The notes under the pieces were generated by a model, which had not been told where the DNA came from, did no database searches, and worked only from the letters and a program-made list of their open reading frames with translations. From Alkalilacustris brevis (GTDB lineage: Bacteria; Pseudomonadota; Alphaproteobacteria; Rhodobacterales; Rhodobacteraceae), in assembly GCF_003350345.1 (NCBI RefSeq), contig NZ_QNVJ01000036.1:1-64000 (forward strand): a stretch of DNA of 64,000 bases, given 5' to 3'. Positions within the stretch are counted from its first letter, which is position 1. Each line of letters begins with the position of its first letter. Made by a program: the position numbers and the translations under genes. This document shows, piece by piece, positions 7,612 through 17,079 of this stretch.

Positions 7612-7701
7612 TTGCTCTGTCGCGGGGGCGCGGGCGGGCGCGGCCCCCTCCCTCTTCATGTCGGTTTCTAGGCGTGTTCGGGCGCGGAGAAAAGCCCCCG
7701 C

Positions 7702-8115
7702 TCAGGCGCGCAGCCGCGACTGATAGTCATGGTGGCGCCAGTTGCCGCGAAAACGCCAGTGCTCCTGCGGCTGGCGATGGGCGAGGCCGGCGCTGATCTC
7801 GACCTCGTCGAAGCCGCAGCGCCGAGCCATGGTGTACTGATCGGCCAGCACATGGCCATGGGCGCGCAAACGCCCGGTATAACCCAACTGACGCAGCCGC
7901 TGCGCCAGGGTGAAGCCGCGCCCATCTGCGAAATGCGCGAAATGGACGCGGATCAGCGCGATGCGGTCGAATTGTGCGACCAGCGTCGCCGGGTCGTCGT
8001 CGGAGGCAAGGTCGAGGGCGACCGCGCTGCTGGCATCGGGCAGGGCATCGGGTGTGGTGAACCCTGCCTTCCAGTGTTCGGGCTGGAACCCCTGGTCGGT
8101 GACGATGACGCTCAT
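7702..8115 (-). CDS. DUF934 protein of the cys operon
   Basis: A 137-residue soluble protein of the DUF934 family, commonly encoded beside cysI and cysH and thought to assist sulfite reduction; its biochemistry is not settled as far as I know. Visible features are the block IALIRVHFAHFADGRGFTLA and the motif GRLRAHGHVLADQ. I chose ATG 8115 because GGAGAAAAC lies just upstream, inside the end of cysH. The ATGA overlap with cysH (8112-8115) indicates coupling. It is the last gene of the cysG-DUF2849-cysI-cysH-DUF934 unit. Confidence 0.88.
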   Translation of the reverse strand: MSVIVTDQGFQPEHWKAGFTTPDALPDASSAVALDLASDDDPATLVAQFDRIALIRVHFAHFADGRGFTLAQRLRQLGYTGRLRAHGHVLADQYTMARRCGFDEVEISAGLAHRQPQEHWRFRGNWRHHDYQSRLRA

Positions 8116-8876
8116 GGTGTTTTCTCCTGCGTCGCCGGGGTGCCGGGGCGCACGGCCCGGCCACCCGAAAAATGAATGCCGCATTCGGTCTTCTCGCGGC
8201 CCGGCCAGCGGCCCGCGCGCGGATCGTCGCTGCCCGAGGCGGGCGCAGTGCAGGGCGCACAACCGATCGAAGGGTAGCCGCGCGCCACCAGCGGGTGCCG
8301 GGGCAGGCGGTTATTGATGATGTATTCGGCCAGATCCTCGCGCGCCCAATGCGCGAGCGGGTTGATCTTGATGCGGCCAGTGCCTTCTTCGGCCTCGAAG
8401 AATTCCAGATGCGCGCGGGTTGCGCCGTGAAAACGCTTGCGCCCGCTGATCCAGGCGTCGAACTTGCCCAGTGCGTGTTCGAGCGGCGCGGTCTTGCGCA
8501 ACGCGCAGCAGGCGTCAGGGTCGCTCTGGTGCAGCAGGCCGTCGGGGTCATGCGCGGCCAGTGCCGTATCGGCCGCGCGGATTACCCGCACGTCGCGCAG
8601 CCCCAGCCTGGCCGACAGTTCGCGCTGGTATTCGAGGGTCTCGGGGAACAGCATCATCGTGTCAACGAACAACACCGGCGTCTGCGGCGCCATGACCGAG
8701 ATCAAATGCAGAAGCACCACCGATTCGGCGCCGAAGCTCGAAACCAGCGCCACGCGGCCCACCTCGGGGTCACGCAGGGCATGCTCGAGCACTGGCGCGG
8801 CCGCGTGGTGGCGATAGCGCGCATTCAGCGCCTCCACCCGCGCCTCGACCGGGGCAAGGCTGGTGTCACGCGGCAT
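8112..8876 (-). CDS. cysH: Assimilatory adenylyl-sulfate (APS) reductase
   Basis: A 254-residue reductase converting activated sulfate to sulfite. The cysteine pairs DACCALRK and GCAPCT form the CC...CXXC signature of [4Fe-4S] enzymes, which favours APS rather than PAPS as substrate. The catalytic-Cys motif ECGIHF lies close to the C terminus, and SSFGAESVVLLHL forms the nucleotide-binding loop. ATG 8876 overlaps the end of cysI by 11 nt. Its own stop overlaps the DUF934 ATG. The APS preference is inferred from the cysteines. Confidence 0.93.
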   Translation of the reverse strand: MPRDTSLAPVEARVEALNARYRHHAAAPVLEHALRDPEVGRVALVSSFGAESVVLLHLISVMAPQTPVLFVDTMMLFPETLEYQRELSARLGLRDVRVIRAADTALAAHDPDGLLHQSDPDACCALRKTAPLEHALGKFDAWISGRKRFHGATRAHLEFFEAEEGTGRIKINPLAHWAREDLAEYIINNRLPRHPLVARGYPSIGCAPCTAPASGSDDPRAGRWPGREKTECGIHFSGGRAVRPGTPATQEKTP

Positions 8877-10533
8877 CGCGGCGCCCCTCCTCGGGGTAGA
8901 GCGCGGCCTTGAACGGCGCAGGCCCCAGCCGGCGATAGGCCTCCAGGAAGGTTTCCTCGCGGCTTTCGCGCTGTTCCAGATAGGCGCGCAGCAGCCGTTC
9001 GATCGCGGGCACGATCTCGTCATAGGCAAAGCCGGGGCCGGCGCGTTCGCCCACCGCCGCGGTCTCTGTGCCGTCGCCGCCAAGGGTGACCTGGTAATTC
9101 TCGACCCCCGCGCGGTCGAGGCCCAGAATCCCGATATGACCCACATGGTGGTGCCCGCAGGCATTGATGCAGCCCGAGATCTTGAGCTTGAGCGGCCCGA
9201 TGTCGTGCTCCAGCTTCAGCTCATCGAAACGCTGCGCGATCTTTTGCGCCACCGGGATCGAACGCGCCGTGGCCAGCGCGCAGTAATCCATGCCGGGGCA
9301 GGCGATGATGTCCGAGACCAGCCCCAGATTCGCGGTGGCAAGCCCGACGGCCTTGAGCGCGGCGTGCACCGCCGGCAGGTCGGATTTATGCACATGCGGC
9401 AGGATCACGTTCTGCTCGTGGCTGATGCGCAGCTCGTCATGGCCGTAGCGCGCGGCCAGGTCGGCCATGATGCGCATCTGCTCGGCGGTGGCGTCGCCCG
9501 GCGTTTCGCCATGGGCCTTGAGGCTGATCGTGGCGATGGCGTAATCGGGGTGGCGGTGCGCCGCGAGGTTGGTATCGGCCCAGGCGCGGAATACCGGGTC
9601 AGCGGCGCGCGCGGTCTCATAGGCGTCAACAGGCGCGTTGCGGAACGCGGGCGGGGCAAAGGCCGCCTCGATCTGCGCCAGCAGCTCCTGATCGCCCCCG
9701 GCAAAGAGCGCGCGGCGGGCGGGAAACTCGGCCTCGACCATGTCGCGGAACTCTTCCAGCCCGGTCTCGTGCACGGTGATCTTGATGCGTGCCTTGTACT
9801 TGTTGTCGCGCCGGCCCAGCAGGTTGTAGGTGGCAAGGATCGCCTCGACATAAGGCAGCAGATCGGCCTGCGGAAGGAAATCGCGCAGCACCTTGCCGAT
9901 CATCGGCGTGCGGCCCAGCCCCCCGCCCACAACCACCTCGAACCCCGGCTGGCCGTCTTGCGTGACCATGCGCAGCCCGATGTCATGGGCGCGGGTCACG
10001 GCGCGGTCATTGGGGCTGCCGGTGATGGCGATCTTGAACTTGCGCGGCAGGAACTGGAATTCCGGGTGGTCGGTGGACCATTGGCGCAAGAGCTCGGCGA
10101 CAGGGCGCGGATCGGCAATCTCGTCAGCCGCCGCCCCGGCGAAATGGTCTGCGGTGACGTTGCGGATGGTGTTGCCGCTGGTCTGGATCGCGTGCATTTC
10201 CACATCGGCCAGCGCGTCCAGGATGGCGGGCACATCCGTCAGCCTGGGCCAGTTGAACTGGATGTTCTGGCGCGTGGTGAAATGGCCGTAACCCTTGTCC
10301 CAGCGCTCGGCGATCAGGGCGAGCTGGCGCATCTTGCGGCTGTCCAGCGTGCCATAGGGGATCGCCACGCGCAGCATGTAGGCGTGCAGTTGCAGGTAAA
10401 GCCCGTTCATCAGGCGCAGGGGGCGAAATTCCTCTTCGGTCAGCGCGCCCGAGAGGCGCCGCTCCACCTGGTCGCGGAACTGCGCGACCCGGTTGCGCAC
10501 GAAGGCTTCGTCAAAATCATCGTAGCGATACAT
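8866..10533 (-). CDS. cysI: Sulfite reductase, sirohaem/[4Fe-4S] subunit
   Basis: A 555-residue member of the nitrite/sulfite reductase family that reduces sulfite to sulfide in six electrons. Two ferredoxin-like half domains and two sirohaem domains are readable. The cluster/sirohaem cysteines are in CPGMDYCALA (near residue 418) and SGCINACGHHHVGH (near 459). ATG 10533 (MYRYDDFDEAF) is the natural start, with AAGGAG upstream. It sits between DUF2849 (35-nt gap) and cysH (11-nt overlap). A nitrite-reducing role is possible from sequence alone, but cysH and cysG point to sulfite. No flavoprotein CysJ is nearby; fpr is the plausible donor. Confidence 0.93.
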   Translation of the reverse strand: MYRYDDFDEAFVRNRVAQFRDQVERRLSGALTEEEFRPLRLMNGLYLQLHAYMLRVAIPYGTLDSRKMRQLALIAERWDKGYGHFTTRQNIQFNWPRLTDVPAILDALADVEMHAIQTSGNTIRNVTADHFAGAAADEIADPRPVAELLRQWSTDHPEFQFLPRKFKIAITGSPNDRAVTRAHDIGLRMVTQDGQPGFEVVVGGGLGRTPMIGKVLRDFLPQADLLPYVEAILATYNLLGRRDNKYKARIKITVHETGLEEFRDMVEAEFPARRALFAGGDQELLAQIEAAFAPPAFRNAPVDAYETARAADPVFRAWADTNLAAHRHPDYAIATISLKAHGETPGDATAEQMRIMADLAARYGHDELRISHEQNVILPHVHKSDLPAVHAALKAVGLATANLGLVSDIIACPGMDYCALATARSIPVAQKIAQRFDELKLEHDIGPLKLKISGCINACGHHHVGHIGILGLDRAGVENYQVTLGGDGTETAAVGERAGPGFAYDEIVPAIERLLRAYLEQRESREETFLEAYRRLGPAPFKAALYPEEGRRDAA

Positions 10534-10568
10534 GGTAAACTCCTTGCGGCTGGCGGGGCAGGGCGGGC

Positions 10569-10874
10569 TCAGTGGGCCTCGGCCTCCTGCTTGCCATGGG
10601 CGTAGTTCGACGGGCCGCGGGTGCGGAACGCTTCGCGGAAATGCACCGGCTCGGGGCCGTGCGCGCCGGGGCGGGCCTCGGCCAGGTAGGGGCCGACCAC
10701 GCGATCGGGCTGCGCCTGCGCAAACAGCAGGCGGATTTCGGCATGCGCCTCGTCCTCGATAAGCTCGGCCTCGTGGTGCTGCTTGCTCCAACGGTCATCG
10801 GCGGTGAGATAGATCACATCGCCTTCGATCAGGGCGTTGGCGGTGACAACCTTGGGGGTGAAACGACGGCTCAT
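10569..10874 (-). CDS. DUF2849 protein of the cys operon
   Basis: A 101-residue protein recognised as DUF2849, a small alphaproteobacterial family found between cysG and cysI. The N terminus reads MSRRFTPKVVTANALIEGDV, followed by TADDRWSKQHHEAELIEDE and an Arg/Pro-rich second half. There are no membrane segments or known catalytic motifs. Its ATG overlaps the cysG stop as ATGA, so expression is coupled to sirohaem synthesis. The function is unknown; a helper role for the sulfite reductase is inferred from context only. Confidence 0.87.
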   Translation of the reverse strand: MSRRFTPKVVTANALIEGDVIYLTADDRWSKQHHEAELIEDEAHAEIRLLFAQAQPDRVVGPYLAEARPGAHGPEPVHFREAFRTRGPSNYAHGKQEAEAH

Positions 10875-12259
10875 GAAAGCGCCTCCTGCAAGTCTTCGAG
10901 TGTTTGTTCGGCGGCACGCGGCGCCAGCCCCAGCAGCAGCACCGCTGGGCCGGTGACCCCTTCGAGCGTCTGCGGCAGACCAGAAAGCCGTGCCGCGATC
11001 ACCCGCTGGTCGGCCCGGCTGGCGTTCTCGACCACGGTGACGGGGGTGTCGGGCGCGGCCCCGTGCATCAGCAGGCGACCCTGCACGAACCGCGCGGCGC
11101 GCTTGCCCATATAGATCGCAGCCACTGCGCCGGGGGCGGCCAGCCCGCGCCAGTCCTGTTCGGCAAAGCCTTTCATATCGTGCCCGGTCAACAACCGGAC
11201 CGAGCCATTGCGCCCGCGCTTGGTCAGGCTCTGACGGATGCTGGCGGTGGCGGCGGATGCAGCGGTGATGCCAGGCACCACGCCCCAGTCGAGGCCGGCG
11301 GCGTCCAGCGCCTCGGCCTCGTCATCGAGCCGCCCGAACACGCCCGGATCGCCCGATTTCAGCCGCACCACCTGCGCGCCCGCACGGGCCTCGCGCACCA
11401 TCAGCGCGTTGATGTCTTGTTGCGAGGTAGAGGGGCCGAAGCCCTCCTTGCCCACGGCAATCAGCCGTGCCTCGCGCCGGGCGAGTTCCAGGATCTCGGG
11501 AGAAACCAGCCGGTCGTGGATCACCACATCAGCGGTATCGAGCAGCCGCCGCGCCCGCAGGGTCAGAAGCTCCGGGTCGCCAGGGCCGGCGCCTACCAGA
11601 TCGACGCGGCCCGGCGCGGGCTTGCGCGCCAGATGCTGCCCAAGCAGGACGTCAAGCGCCGGGCGCAGCGCTGCCTCGCCGCCGGCCTCATGGGCGCGGG
11701 GGCCGGCGGCGTCGTAATACTCGGCCCAGAAGTCGCGCCGTGCACGGCCCATCGGCAACGCCTCGGCCAAGCCGCGAAACGCCTTGCCGGCGCGGGCCAG
11801 CGCGCCGAGCACCGGCGACAGCCGCGCCTCCAGATCGGCCTTGATGGCGCGGGCCAGCACGGGTGCTGCGCCCTCGGTGCCGATCGCCACGGTGATAGGG
11901 TCGCGATCGACGATGGCGGGGGTGATGAAGGCGCTGTCCTCAAGGTTGTCGATGATATTGACCAGCGCACCCTCGGCGCGCCCGATGGCGGCGATACGGG
12001 CGTCTTCGGCGGCATCTTCGGCGGCGGCATAGACCAGCGCGGCGCAAAGCGCATCGCCGTGTGCAAGGGCACGCTCGACCAGTCGCAGCTTGCCGCTCTC
12101 GGCCCAGGTGCGGATCTCGGGTGCGGGGCTTTCGGCGTAGACGCTCAGCCGCGCCTCGGTCTTCAGCAGCAGCCGCAGCTTTGCCAGCGCAGCCTCGCCG
12201 CCGCCGGCGACGATCACGCGCTGTCCCGCCGTGTCGAGGAATATGGGAAAATGCCGCAT
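10871..12259 (-). CDS. cysG: Sirohaem synthase (methyltransferase/dehydrogenase/ferrochelatase fusion)
   Basis: A 462-residue fusion enzyme making sirohaem from uroporphyrinogen III. The N-terminal ~200 residues are the precorrin-2 dehydrogenase/ferrochelatase half, with the dinucleotide motif VIVAGGGEAALAK near residues 15-27. The C-terminal part is the SAM uroporphyrinogen methyltransferase, opening with VDLVGAGPGDPELLTLRA near residue 217 and containing VVPGITAASAA and YMGKRA. It is the first gene of the cys operon; the promoter must lie in the 138-nt gap to the divergent Lrp-type gene, which holds a 21-bp palindrome. Confidence 0.95.
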   Translation of the reverse strand: MRHFPIFLDTAGQRVIVAGGGEAALAKLRLLLKTEARLSVYAESPAPEIRTWAESGKLRLVERALAHGDALCAALVYAAAEDAAEDARIAAIGRAEGALVNIIDNLEDSAFITPAIVDRDPITVAIGTEGAAPVLARAIKADLEARLSPVLGALARAGKAFRGLAEALPMGRARRDFWAEYYDAAGPRAHEAGGEAALRPALDVLLGQHLARKPAPGRVDLVGAGPGDPELLTLRARRLLDTADVVIHDRLVSPEILELARREARLIAVGKEGFGPSTSQQDINALMVREARAGAQVVRLKSGDPGVFGRLDDEAEALDAAGLDWGVVPGITAASAATASIRQSLTKRGRNGSVRLLTGHDMKGFAEQDWRGLAAPGAVAAIYMGKRAARFVQGRLLMHGAAPDTPVTVVENASRADQRVIAARLSGLPQTLEGVTGPAVLLLGLAPRAAEQTLEDLQEALS

Positions 12260-12287
12260 CGCAGATCACCTCTTGCTTCTTGCAGCA

Positions 12288-12308
12288 ATATAGGAAATTT
12301 TCCTGTAT
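12288..12308. promoter_or_regulatory. 21-bp palindrome between cysG and the Lrp-type regulator
   Basis: Arms ATATAGGAAA and TTTCCTGTAT flank a central T; nine of ten positions pair. It lies 29 nt from the cysG start and about 90 nt from the divergent regulator start, a normal place for an operator shared by both. The adjacent Lrp/AsnC protein is the obvious candidate ligand. Sequence AT-rich against its surroundings supports a promoter here. No binding data are implied. Confidence 0.55.
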
Positions 12309-12397
12309 GAGCGCCACACCCCTTGCTAAAAAGGAACGTGTGTTCTAACCGGTGGGCGGCGATGAAACCCTGACCCTGAAAACCCGAGGTGCGCGGC

Positions 12398-12859
12398 ATG
12401 ACAATCCGCATTGACGACCTGGACCGGAAAATCCTTGATGAGCTGCAACGCGACGCGGGGCAGTCGCTCGATGAAATCGCGCGCAAGGTCGGCTCGTCCA
12501 AGACGCCCGTGTGGAACCGGATTCGCAAACTGCGCGAGGCCGGGGTGATCCTGCGGCAGACGGTGATCCTCGATCCGCAGAAGCTGGGGTTGGAGGCCTG
12601 TTTCTTCGTGCTGATCCGCACCGCCGAGCATGACCCCGACTGGCAGCGCCGCTTTCTGGAAACCGTCAAGGCCCGCCCCGAGGTGCAGGAGGCGCATCGC
12701 CTGGCCGGTGAAATCGACTATCTGTTGAAAGTCCGCGTGGCCAATGCGCGCGCCTATGACGCCTTCTATCAGGCGCTGATTTCCGAGGTGAAGGTCTACA
12801 ACATCACCGCGCTTCTGGGCATGGAAGAGATCAAGAACGACACCAGCCTGCCGCTGTAA
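12398..12859 (+). CDS. Lrp/AsnC-family transcriptional regulator
   Basis: A 153-residue regulator. The N-terminal HTH reads LDRKILDELQRDAGQSLDEI followed by ARKVGSSKTPVWNRIRKL; the C-terminal RAM ligand-binding domain spans roughly residues 70-145. ATG 12398 has GAGGTG 7 nt upstream; a GTG at 12389 is an alternative. Being divergent from the cys operon with a palindrome in the shared intergenic region, it probably controls sulfate assimilation or sirohaem synthesis and perhaps itself. That target assignment is inference from position. Confidence 0.9.
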   Translation: MTIRIDDLDRKILDELQRDAGQSLDEIARKVGSSKTPVWNRIRKLREAGVILRQTVILDPQKLGLEACFFVLIRTAEHDPDWQRRFLETVKARPEVQEAHRLAGEIDYLLKVRVANARAYDAFYQALISEVKVYNITALLGMEEIKNDTSLPL

Positions 12860-12935
12860 GGTGCGCTGGCCTGCCTCTCGCGGGGGTCTGTGACCCCGAT
12901 CACCCGCAACGCAATGAACGACAGCAGGGGGCCCC

Positions 12936-13358
12936 ATGCAGCAACAGATCGCGGTGATTACCCTCGGCGTGGTCGACCTGGCCCGCTCGCGGCGGTTCTA
13001 TGCGCGGGGGTTCGGCTGGGCGCCCGTGTTCGAGAATGATGAGATCGCCTTCTACCAGATGAACGGGCTTGTCTTCGGCACCTGGCTTGCCGACCAGCTT
13101 GAAGCCGATATGGGCGCCCGCGCGCCGGCCCGCCCCGGCGCCTTTGCGCTGGCCCATAACGTGCCCGCGCGGGAAGATGTCGCGCCGCTCATGCAGCGGC
13201 TGGCCGGGGTGGGGGGCAAGGTGTTGCGCGCCGCCGACGCGCCGCCACATGGCGGGTTTCGCGGCTACGTGGCCGACCCGGACGGCCACGCCTGGGAAAT
13301 CGCCTGGAACCCGGCCTGGCCGATCGACGAGAACGGGCATGTGACCTTCGCAACCTGA
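12936..13358 (+). CDS. VOC-family (glyoxalase-like) protein
   Basis: A 140-residue protein with the VOC beta-alpha-beta-beta-beta repeat. The opening AVITLGVVDLARSRRFYARG and the closing GYVADPDGHAWEIAWNP are typical of glyoxalase/bleomycin-resistance-like proteins. The glutamate in the last motif is a usual metal ligand. A substrate cannot be read from sequence. It lies 76 nt after the Lrp-type gene and is convergent with the BNR-repeat gene, 19 nt away. Confidence 0.88.
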   Translation: MQQQIAVITLGVVDLARSRRFYARGFGWAPVFENDEIAFYQMNGLVFGTWLADQLEADMGARAPARPGAFALAHNVPAREDVAPLMQRLAGVGGKVLRAADAPPHGGFRGYVADPDGHAWEIAWNPAWPIDENGHVTFAT

Positions 13359-13377
13359 TGCGGTCGCGGACCTGCGC

Positions 13378-14544
13378 TCAGGCGCTTGCGCGGTCCAGCA
13401 CCTCGACCGACAGGATCGTGGGCAGGTGCCGGGCGATCTCGTGCCAGTTCTCACCTTCATCGAAACTGGCAAAGACCGAGCCGCTGTTGGTGCCGAAATA
13501 GATCCCCGCAGGCTCGCGCGCGTCGCCGGCCATGGCCTGGCGCAGCACGGTAAAGAAACAGCCCTCCTGCGGCAGCCCGTTGCGCAGCGCCTCCCAGCTC
13601 TGCCCGCCATCGGTTGAGCGCCACACCGCCGCCGCCGCACCGGGTGGAAAGCGGCCCTGCATGTCGCCATTGAGCGGCAGGGTCCAGATCGTGCCAGGGT
13701 CGCGCGGGTGCACCCGGATCGGAAAGCCGAAGGTCGAGGGCAGTCCTTCGGTGATGTCTTCCCAGCTGCGCCCCCCGTCGCCCGAGCGCCAGACACCGTG
13801 GTGATTCTGCTGATAGAGCACGTCCTCGCCGCCCGGCGCACGCATCATGTTGTGCACGCAATGGCCGGTTTCGCCGCCTGCCGGGGCCGCGGGGTGGTCG
13901 CTGTGCCCGGCGCATTCGGCGTTCGACAGGCGGTTGCGCCGCTCCCATGTGTCGCCGCCATCCTCGGTGGCGAAGACCCCCGCCGCCGAAATAGCGACCC
14001 AGAGCTTGCCGGGCTCCTTGGGCGAGGGCACGATGGAATGCAGCACCAGCCCCGCCGCGCCGGGGTTCCAGCTTTCGGCCGAGGGGTGGTCGGTCAGCCC
14101 GTTCACCCGCTCCCATGTCAGCCCGCCATCGCGGCTGGCCAGCAGATTGGCCGGCCTGGTGCCCGCGTAAAGCGTGCCGTGGGCGTGCCCGAGCGACCAG
14201 ATTTGCGCGAATTCGTCCCTGAAGGGAAGCTCCTGCGGCGACCAGCCGATCATCTGCGCGAAATCAGGATCATTCGCGGCCCAGTCGTCCATCGTGCCTT
14301 TGGTCAGGCGGATGTTTTCCCAGGTTTCGCCCATATCCGGCGTGCGCCACAGGCCCGCGCCGAACCACTCGCCCCCGCCGCCGGCCCAGATCATTCCGCT
14401 CTCGGCGTCGCCGATGACATGATTGATCGGCCAGTCATTGCAGAACGGCCCGCGTATCCGCCAGCCTTCGGATTGCCTTGCGCCCGAAAGGAGGAACGCG
14501 CCTTTTGTCGTGCCGAGGAGAACCGAAATCTTGTCGGATGCCAT
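13378..14544 (-). CDS. BNR/sialidase-type beta-propeller protein
   Basis: A 388-residue protein built from BNR (Asp-box) repeats: RTPDMGETWENI, ASRDGGLTWERV, ATEDGGDTWERR, RSGDGGRSWEDI, RSTDGGQSWEAL and ASFDEGENWHEI. Such repeats form a beta-propeller like those of sialidases and VPS10/YCF48-like proteins. There is no signal peptide (MASDKISVLLGTTKG), so it is probably cytoplasmic, and no sialidase catalytic set is evident. I chose ATG 14544, with GGAGG 10 nt upstream. The substrate or partner is unknown. Confidence 0.85.
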   Translation of the reverse strand: MASDKISVLLGTTKGAFLLSGARQSEGWRIRGPFCNDWPINHVIGDAESGMIWAGGGGEWFGAGLWRTPDMGETWENIRLTKGTMDDWAANDPDFAQMIGWSPQELPFRDEFAQIWSLGHAHGTLYAGTRPANLLASRDGGLTWERVNGLTDHPSAESWNPGAAGLVLHSIVPSPKEPGKLWVAISAAGVFATEDGGDTWERRNRLSNAECAGHSDHPAAPAGGETGHCVHNMMRAPGGEDVLYQQNHHGVWRSGDGGRSWEDITEGLPSTFGFPIRVHPRDPGTIWTLPLNGDMQGRFPPGAAAAVWRSTDGGQSWEALRNGLPQEGCFFTVLRQAMAGDAREPAGIYFGTNSGSVFASFDEGENWHEIARHLPTILSVEVLDRASA

Positions 14545-14635
14545 GTCTCGAATACCTCCCTGTCTGCCGCATGATCTTACATCAATCCGGTGTTTCCGTG
14601 AAAAGCGAATTTCCCTGAGTCGCCCCGGCCCGCCC

Positions 14636-14667
14636 TTCACTGTGAAAAAAATATCCCCGCCGGAGGC
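14636..14667 (-). repeat. GGATATTT element, copy b (CACAGTGAA tail)
   Basis: On the minus strand this reads GCCTCCGGCGGGGATATTTT and then the tail CACAGTGAA. It lies in the 306-bp gap between the divergent BNR-protein and dusA starts, so it is not downstream of any gene it could terminate. The rest of this gap shows only a possible promoter region. Confidence 0.75.
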
Positions 14668-14850
14668 TCCCGCCGACGGCCACTCTCGCGACGACCGGTA
14701 TCTGCTGCACGGCGCGCGCGACGGGGGTGCAGGCGGCGTTCGGGTCTGCTAAGGAGAGGCGCGCATGACACGTCGCAAGACAGGCAGATGCGCGTCGAAG
14801 CCCCCCGTAAAAGAAGATCAAGAAAACGACAGAACGCCATGAAGGAAAAC

Positions 14851-15867
<1,017 letters not shown>

Positions 15868-15914
15868 GCGCCGGCAGCCGCATTCCCAGAGGCACTGGCA
15901 TTCGCAGGAGCACT

Positions 15915-15949
15915 GGCCTTGCCCGCCGGGCTGGGGTAGGGGCAAGGCC
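15915..15949 (+). terminator. Hairpin downstream of dusA (candidate terminator)
   Basis: A perfect 10-bp inverted repeat, GGCCTTGCCC (15915-15924) and GGGCAAGGCC (15940-15949), encloses a 15-nt loop. It stands 48 nt after the dusA stop and 29 nt before the next start. It lacks a T-run, so intrinsic termination is uncertain; it could equally be an mRNA 3'-end stabiliser. Confidence 0.4.
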
Positions 15950-15978
15950 AAGCGTTTGAGAAGAACAGGAGCCTTGCC

Positions 15979-16821
15979 GTGCCCGCGCCCCTTCCCTTGC
16001 CCGAACTTTCGTTGCTGTTGCAGATGCTGGCCCTGCTTCTGGCGATCGGTGCCTTTGCCGGCATCATCGCGGGGCTGCTCGGCGTGGGCGGCGGGATCGT
16101 GCTGGTGCCGGCCTTCTTTTACGCCTTCTCGGTCCTCGGGTATGAGGGGCCGCAGCTGATGCAGATCTGCCTGGCCACATCGCTGGCCACCATCATCGTC
16201 ACCTCGGCGCGCTCGGTCATGGCCCATAACCGCAAGGGTGCGGTTGATTGGGAGATCCTGCGCGGCTGGGCGCCGGGGATCGCCCTGGGCGCGGTGTTCG
16301 GCGTGCTGGTGGCGGCCAGTCTGCGCTCGGGCGTGTTGCAGGCGATCTTCGGGGGGCTGGGAGTCATCGTCGGGCTCTACCTGGCGTTCGGGCGGCCGCA
16401 CTGGCGGCTGGGGCCGCAGATGCCGCACGGGGTGCCGCGCGCGGTGCTGTCGCCCTCGGTGGGGTTCCTGTCGGTGCTGATGGGGATTGGCGGCGGCTCG
16501 TTCGGGGTGCCGCTGATGAGCCTTTACGGCGTGGCCATTCACCGCGCGGTGGCCACTGCGGCGGGCTTCGGCATCCTGATCGCGGTGCCCTCGGTGCTGG
16601 GGTTCCTGTTCCTGGCGATCGACCCCGCCCACCGGCCGCCCTTCACCATCGGCGCAATCAACCTGGTGGCGTTTGCGGTGGTGATCGCGATGACGCTGGT
16701 CACCGCGCCCTGGGGCGTGCGGCTGGCCCATGCGATGGACCCCAAGCCGCTCAAGCGGGTGTTCGCGGTGTTCATCATCATCGTGGCGGCCAACATGTTG
16801 CGCAAGGCACTGGGGTTCTGA
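15979..16821 (+). CDS. TauE/SafE-family membrane permease
   Basis: A 280-residue membrane protein with about eight hydrophobic helices and two family motifs, GIIAGLLGVGGGIVLVPAFF (N-terminal half) and LMGIGGGSFGVPLMSLYG (C-terminal half). This internal duplication is typical of TauE/SafE transporters, which move sulfite, sulfoacetate or related anions out of or across the inner membrane. GTG 15979 has AGGAG upstream. The substrate cannot be assigned; the cys operon is about 4 kb away and on the other strand. The A of its TGA stop is already inside the next repeat. Confidence 0.9.
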   Translation: MPAPLPLPELSLLLQMLALLLAIGAFAGIIAGLLGVGGGIVLVPAFFYAFSVLGYEGPQLMQICLATSLATIIVTSARSVMAHNRKGAVDWEILRGWAPGIALGAVFGVLVAASLRSGVLQAIFGGLGVIVGLYLAFGRPHWRLGPQMPHGVPRAVLSPSVGFLSVLMGIGGGSFGVPLMSLYGVAIHRAVATAAGFGILIAVPSVLGFLFLAIDPAHRPPFTIGAINLVAFAVVIAMTLVTAPWGVRLAHAMDPKPLKRVFAVFIIIVAANMLRKALGF

Positions 16822-16923
16822 AGCAATTTCAGAAAAAGTTGATAGACTTTTTCGGTTCGGAATTGCGACAGGACAGAAGGTTGCGGCGTTTCGGCAATAC
16901 GACGAATAGCCGAAACGCTTTAG
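16820..16923 (+). repeat. Two-hairpin dispersed element, copy 2
   Basis: This copy abuts the stop codon of the TauE/SafE gene. The first hairpin keeps GAAAAAG/CTTTTTC, and GCAATTTC now pairs with GGAATTGC through one U-G wobble. In the second hairpin GCGTTTCGGC (16886-16895) pairs perfectly with GCCGAAACGC (16909-16918). It ends in GCTTTAG as copy 1 does. Nothing else is recognisable in the remaining gap before prfB. Confidence 0.85.
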
Positions 16924-17079
16924 CCCCAGCAGCCAGCAATCGGGGGCAGCCCCCGTCGCGTCAGTGCGGCCATCGCGCCGACGCGGCCCTTTCATGCCGC
17001 CGGGCCGCCACCTTGCCCCGCCGCGCGCATCGCGCTATCAGGCCGGACAGCCCCAACGCCATCATCACGAGGTCACCGG

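Noticed and set aside
8863-10605. A 580-codon plus-strand open frame opposite cysI
   Set aside because: Same reason: it is antisense to a gene with clear sirohaem/4Fe-4S motifs and itself shows no recognisable domain.
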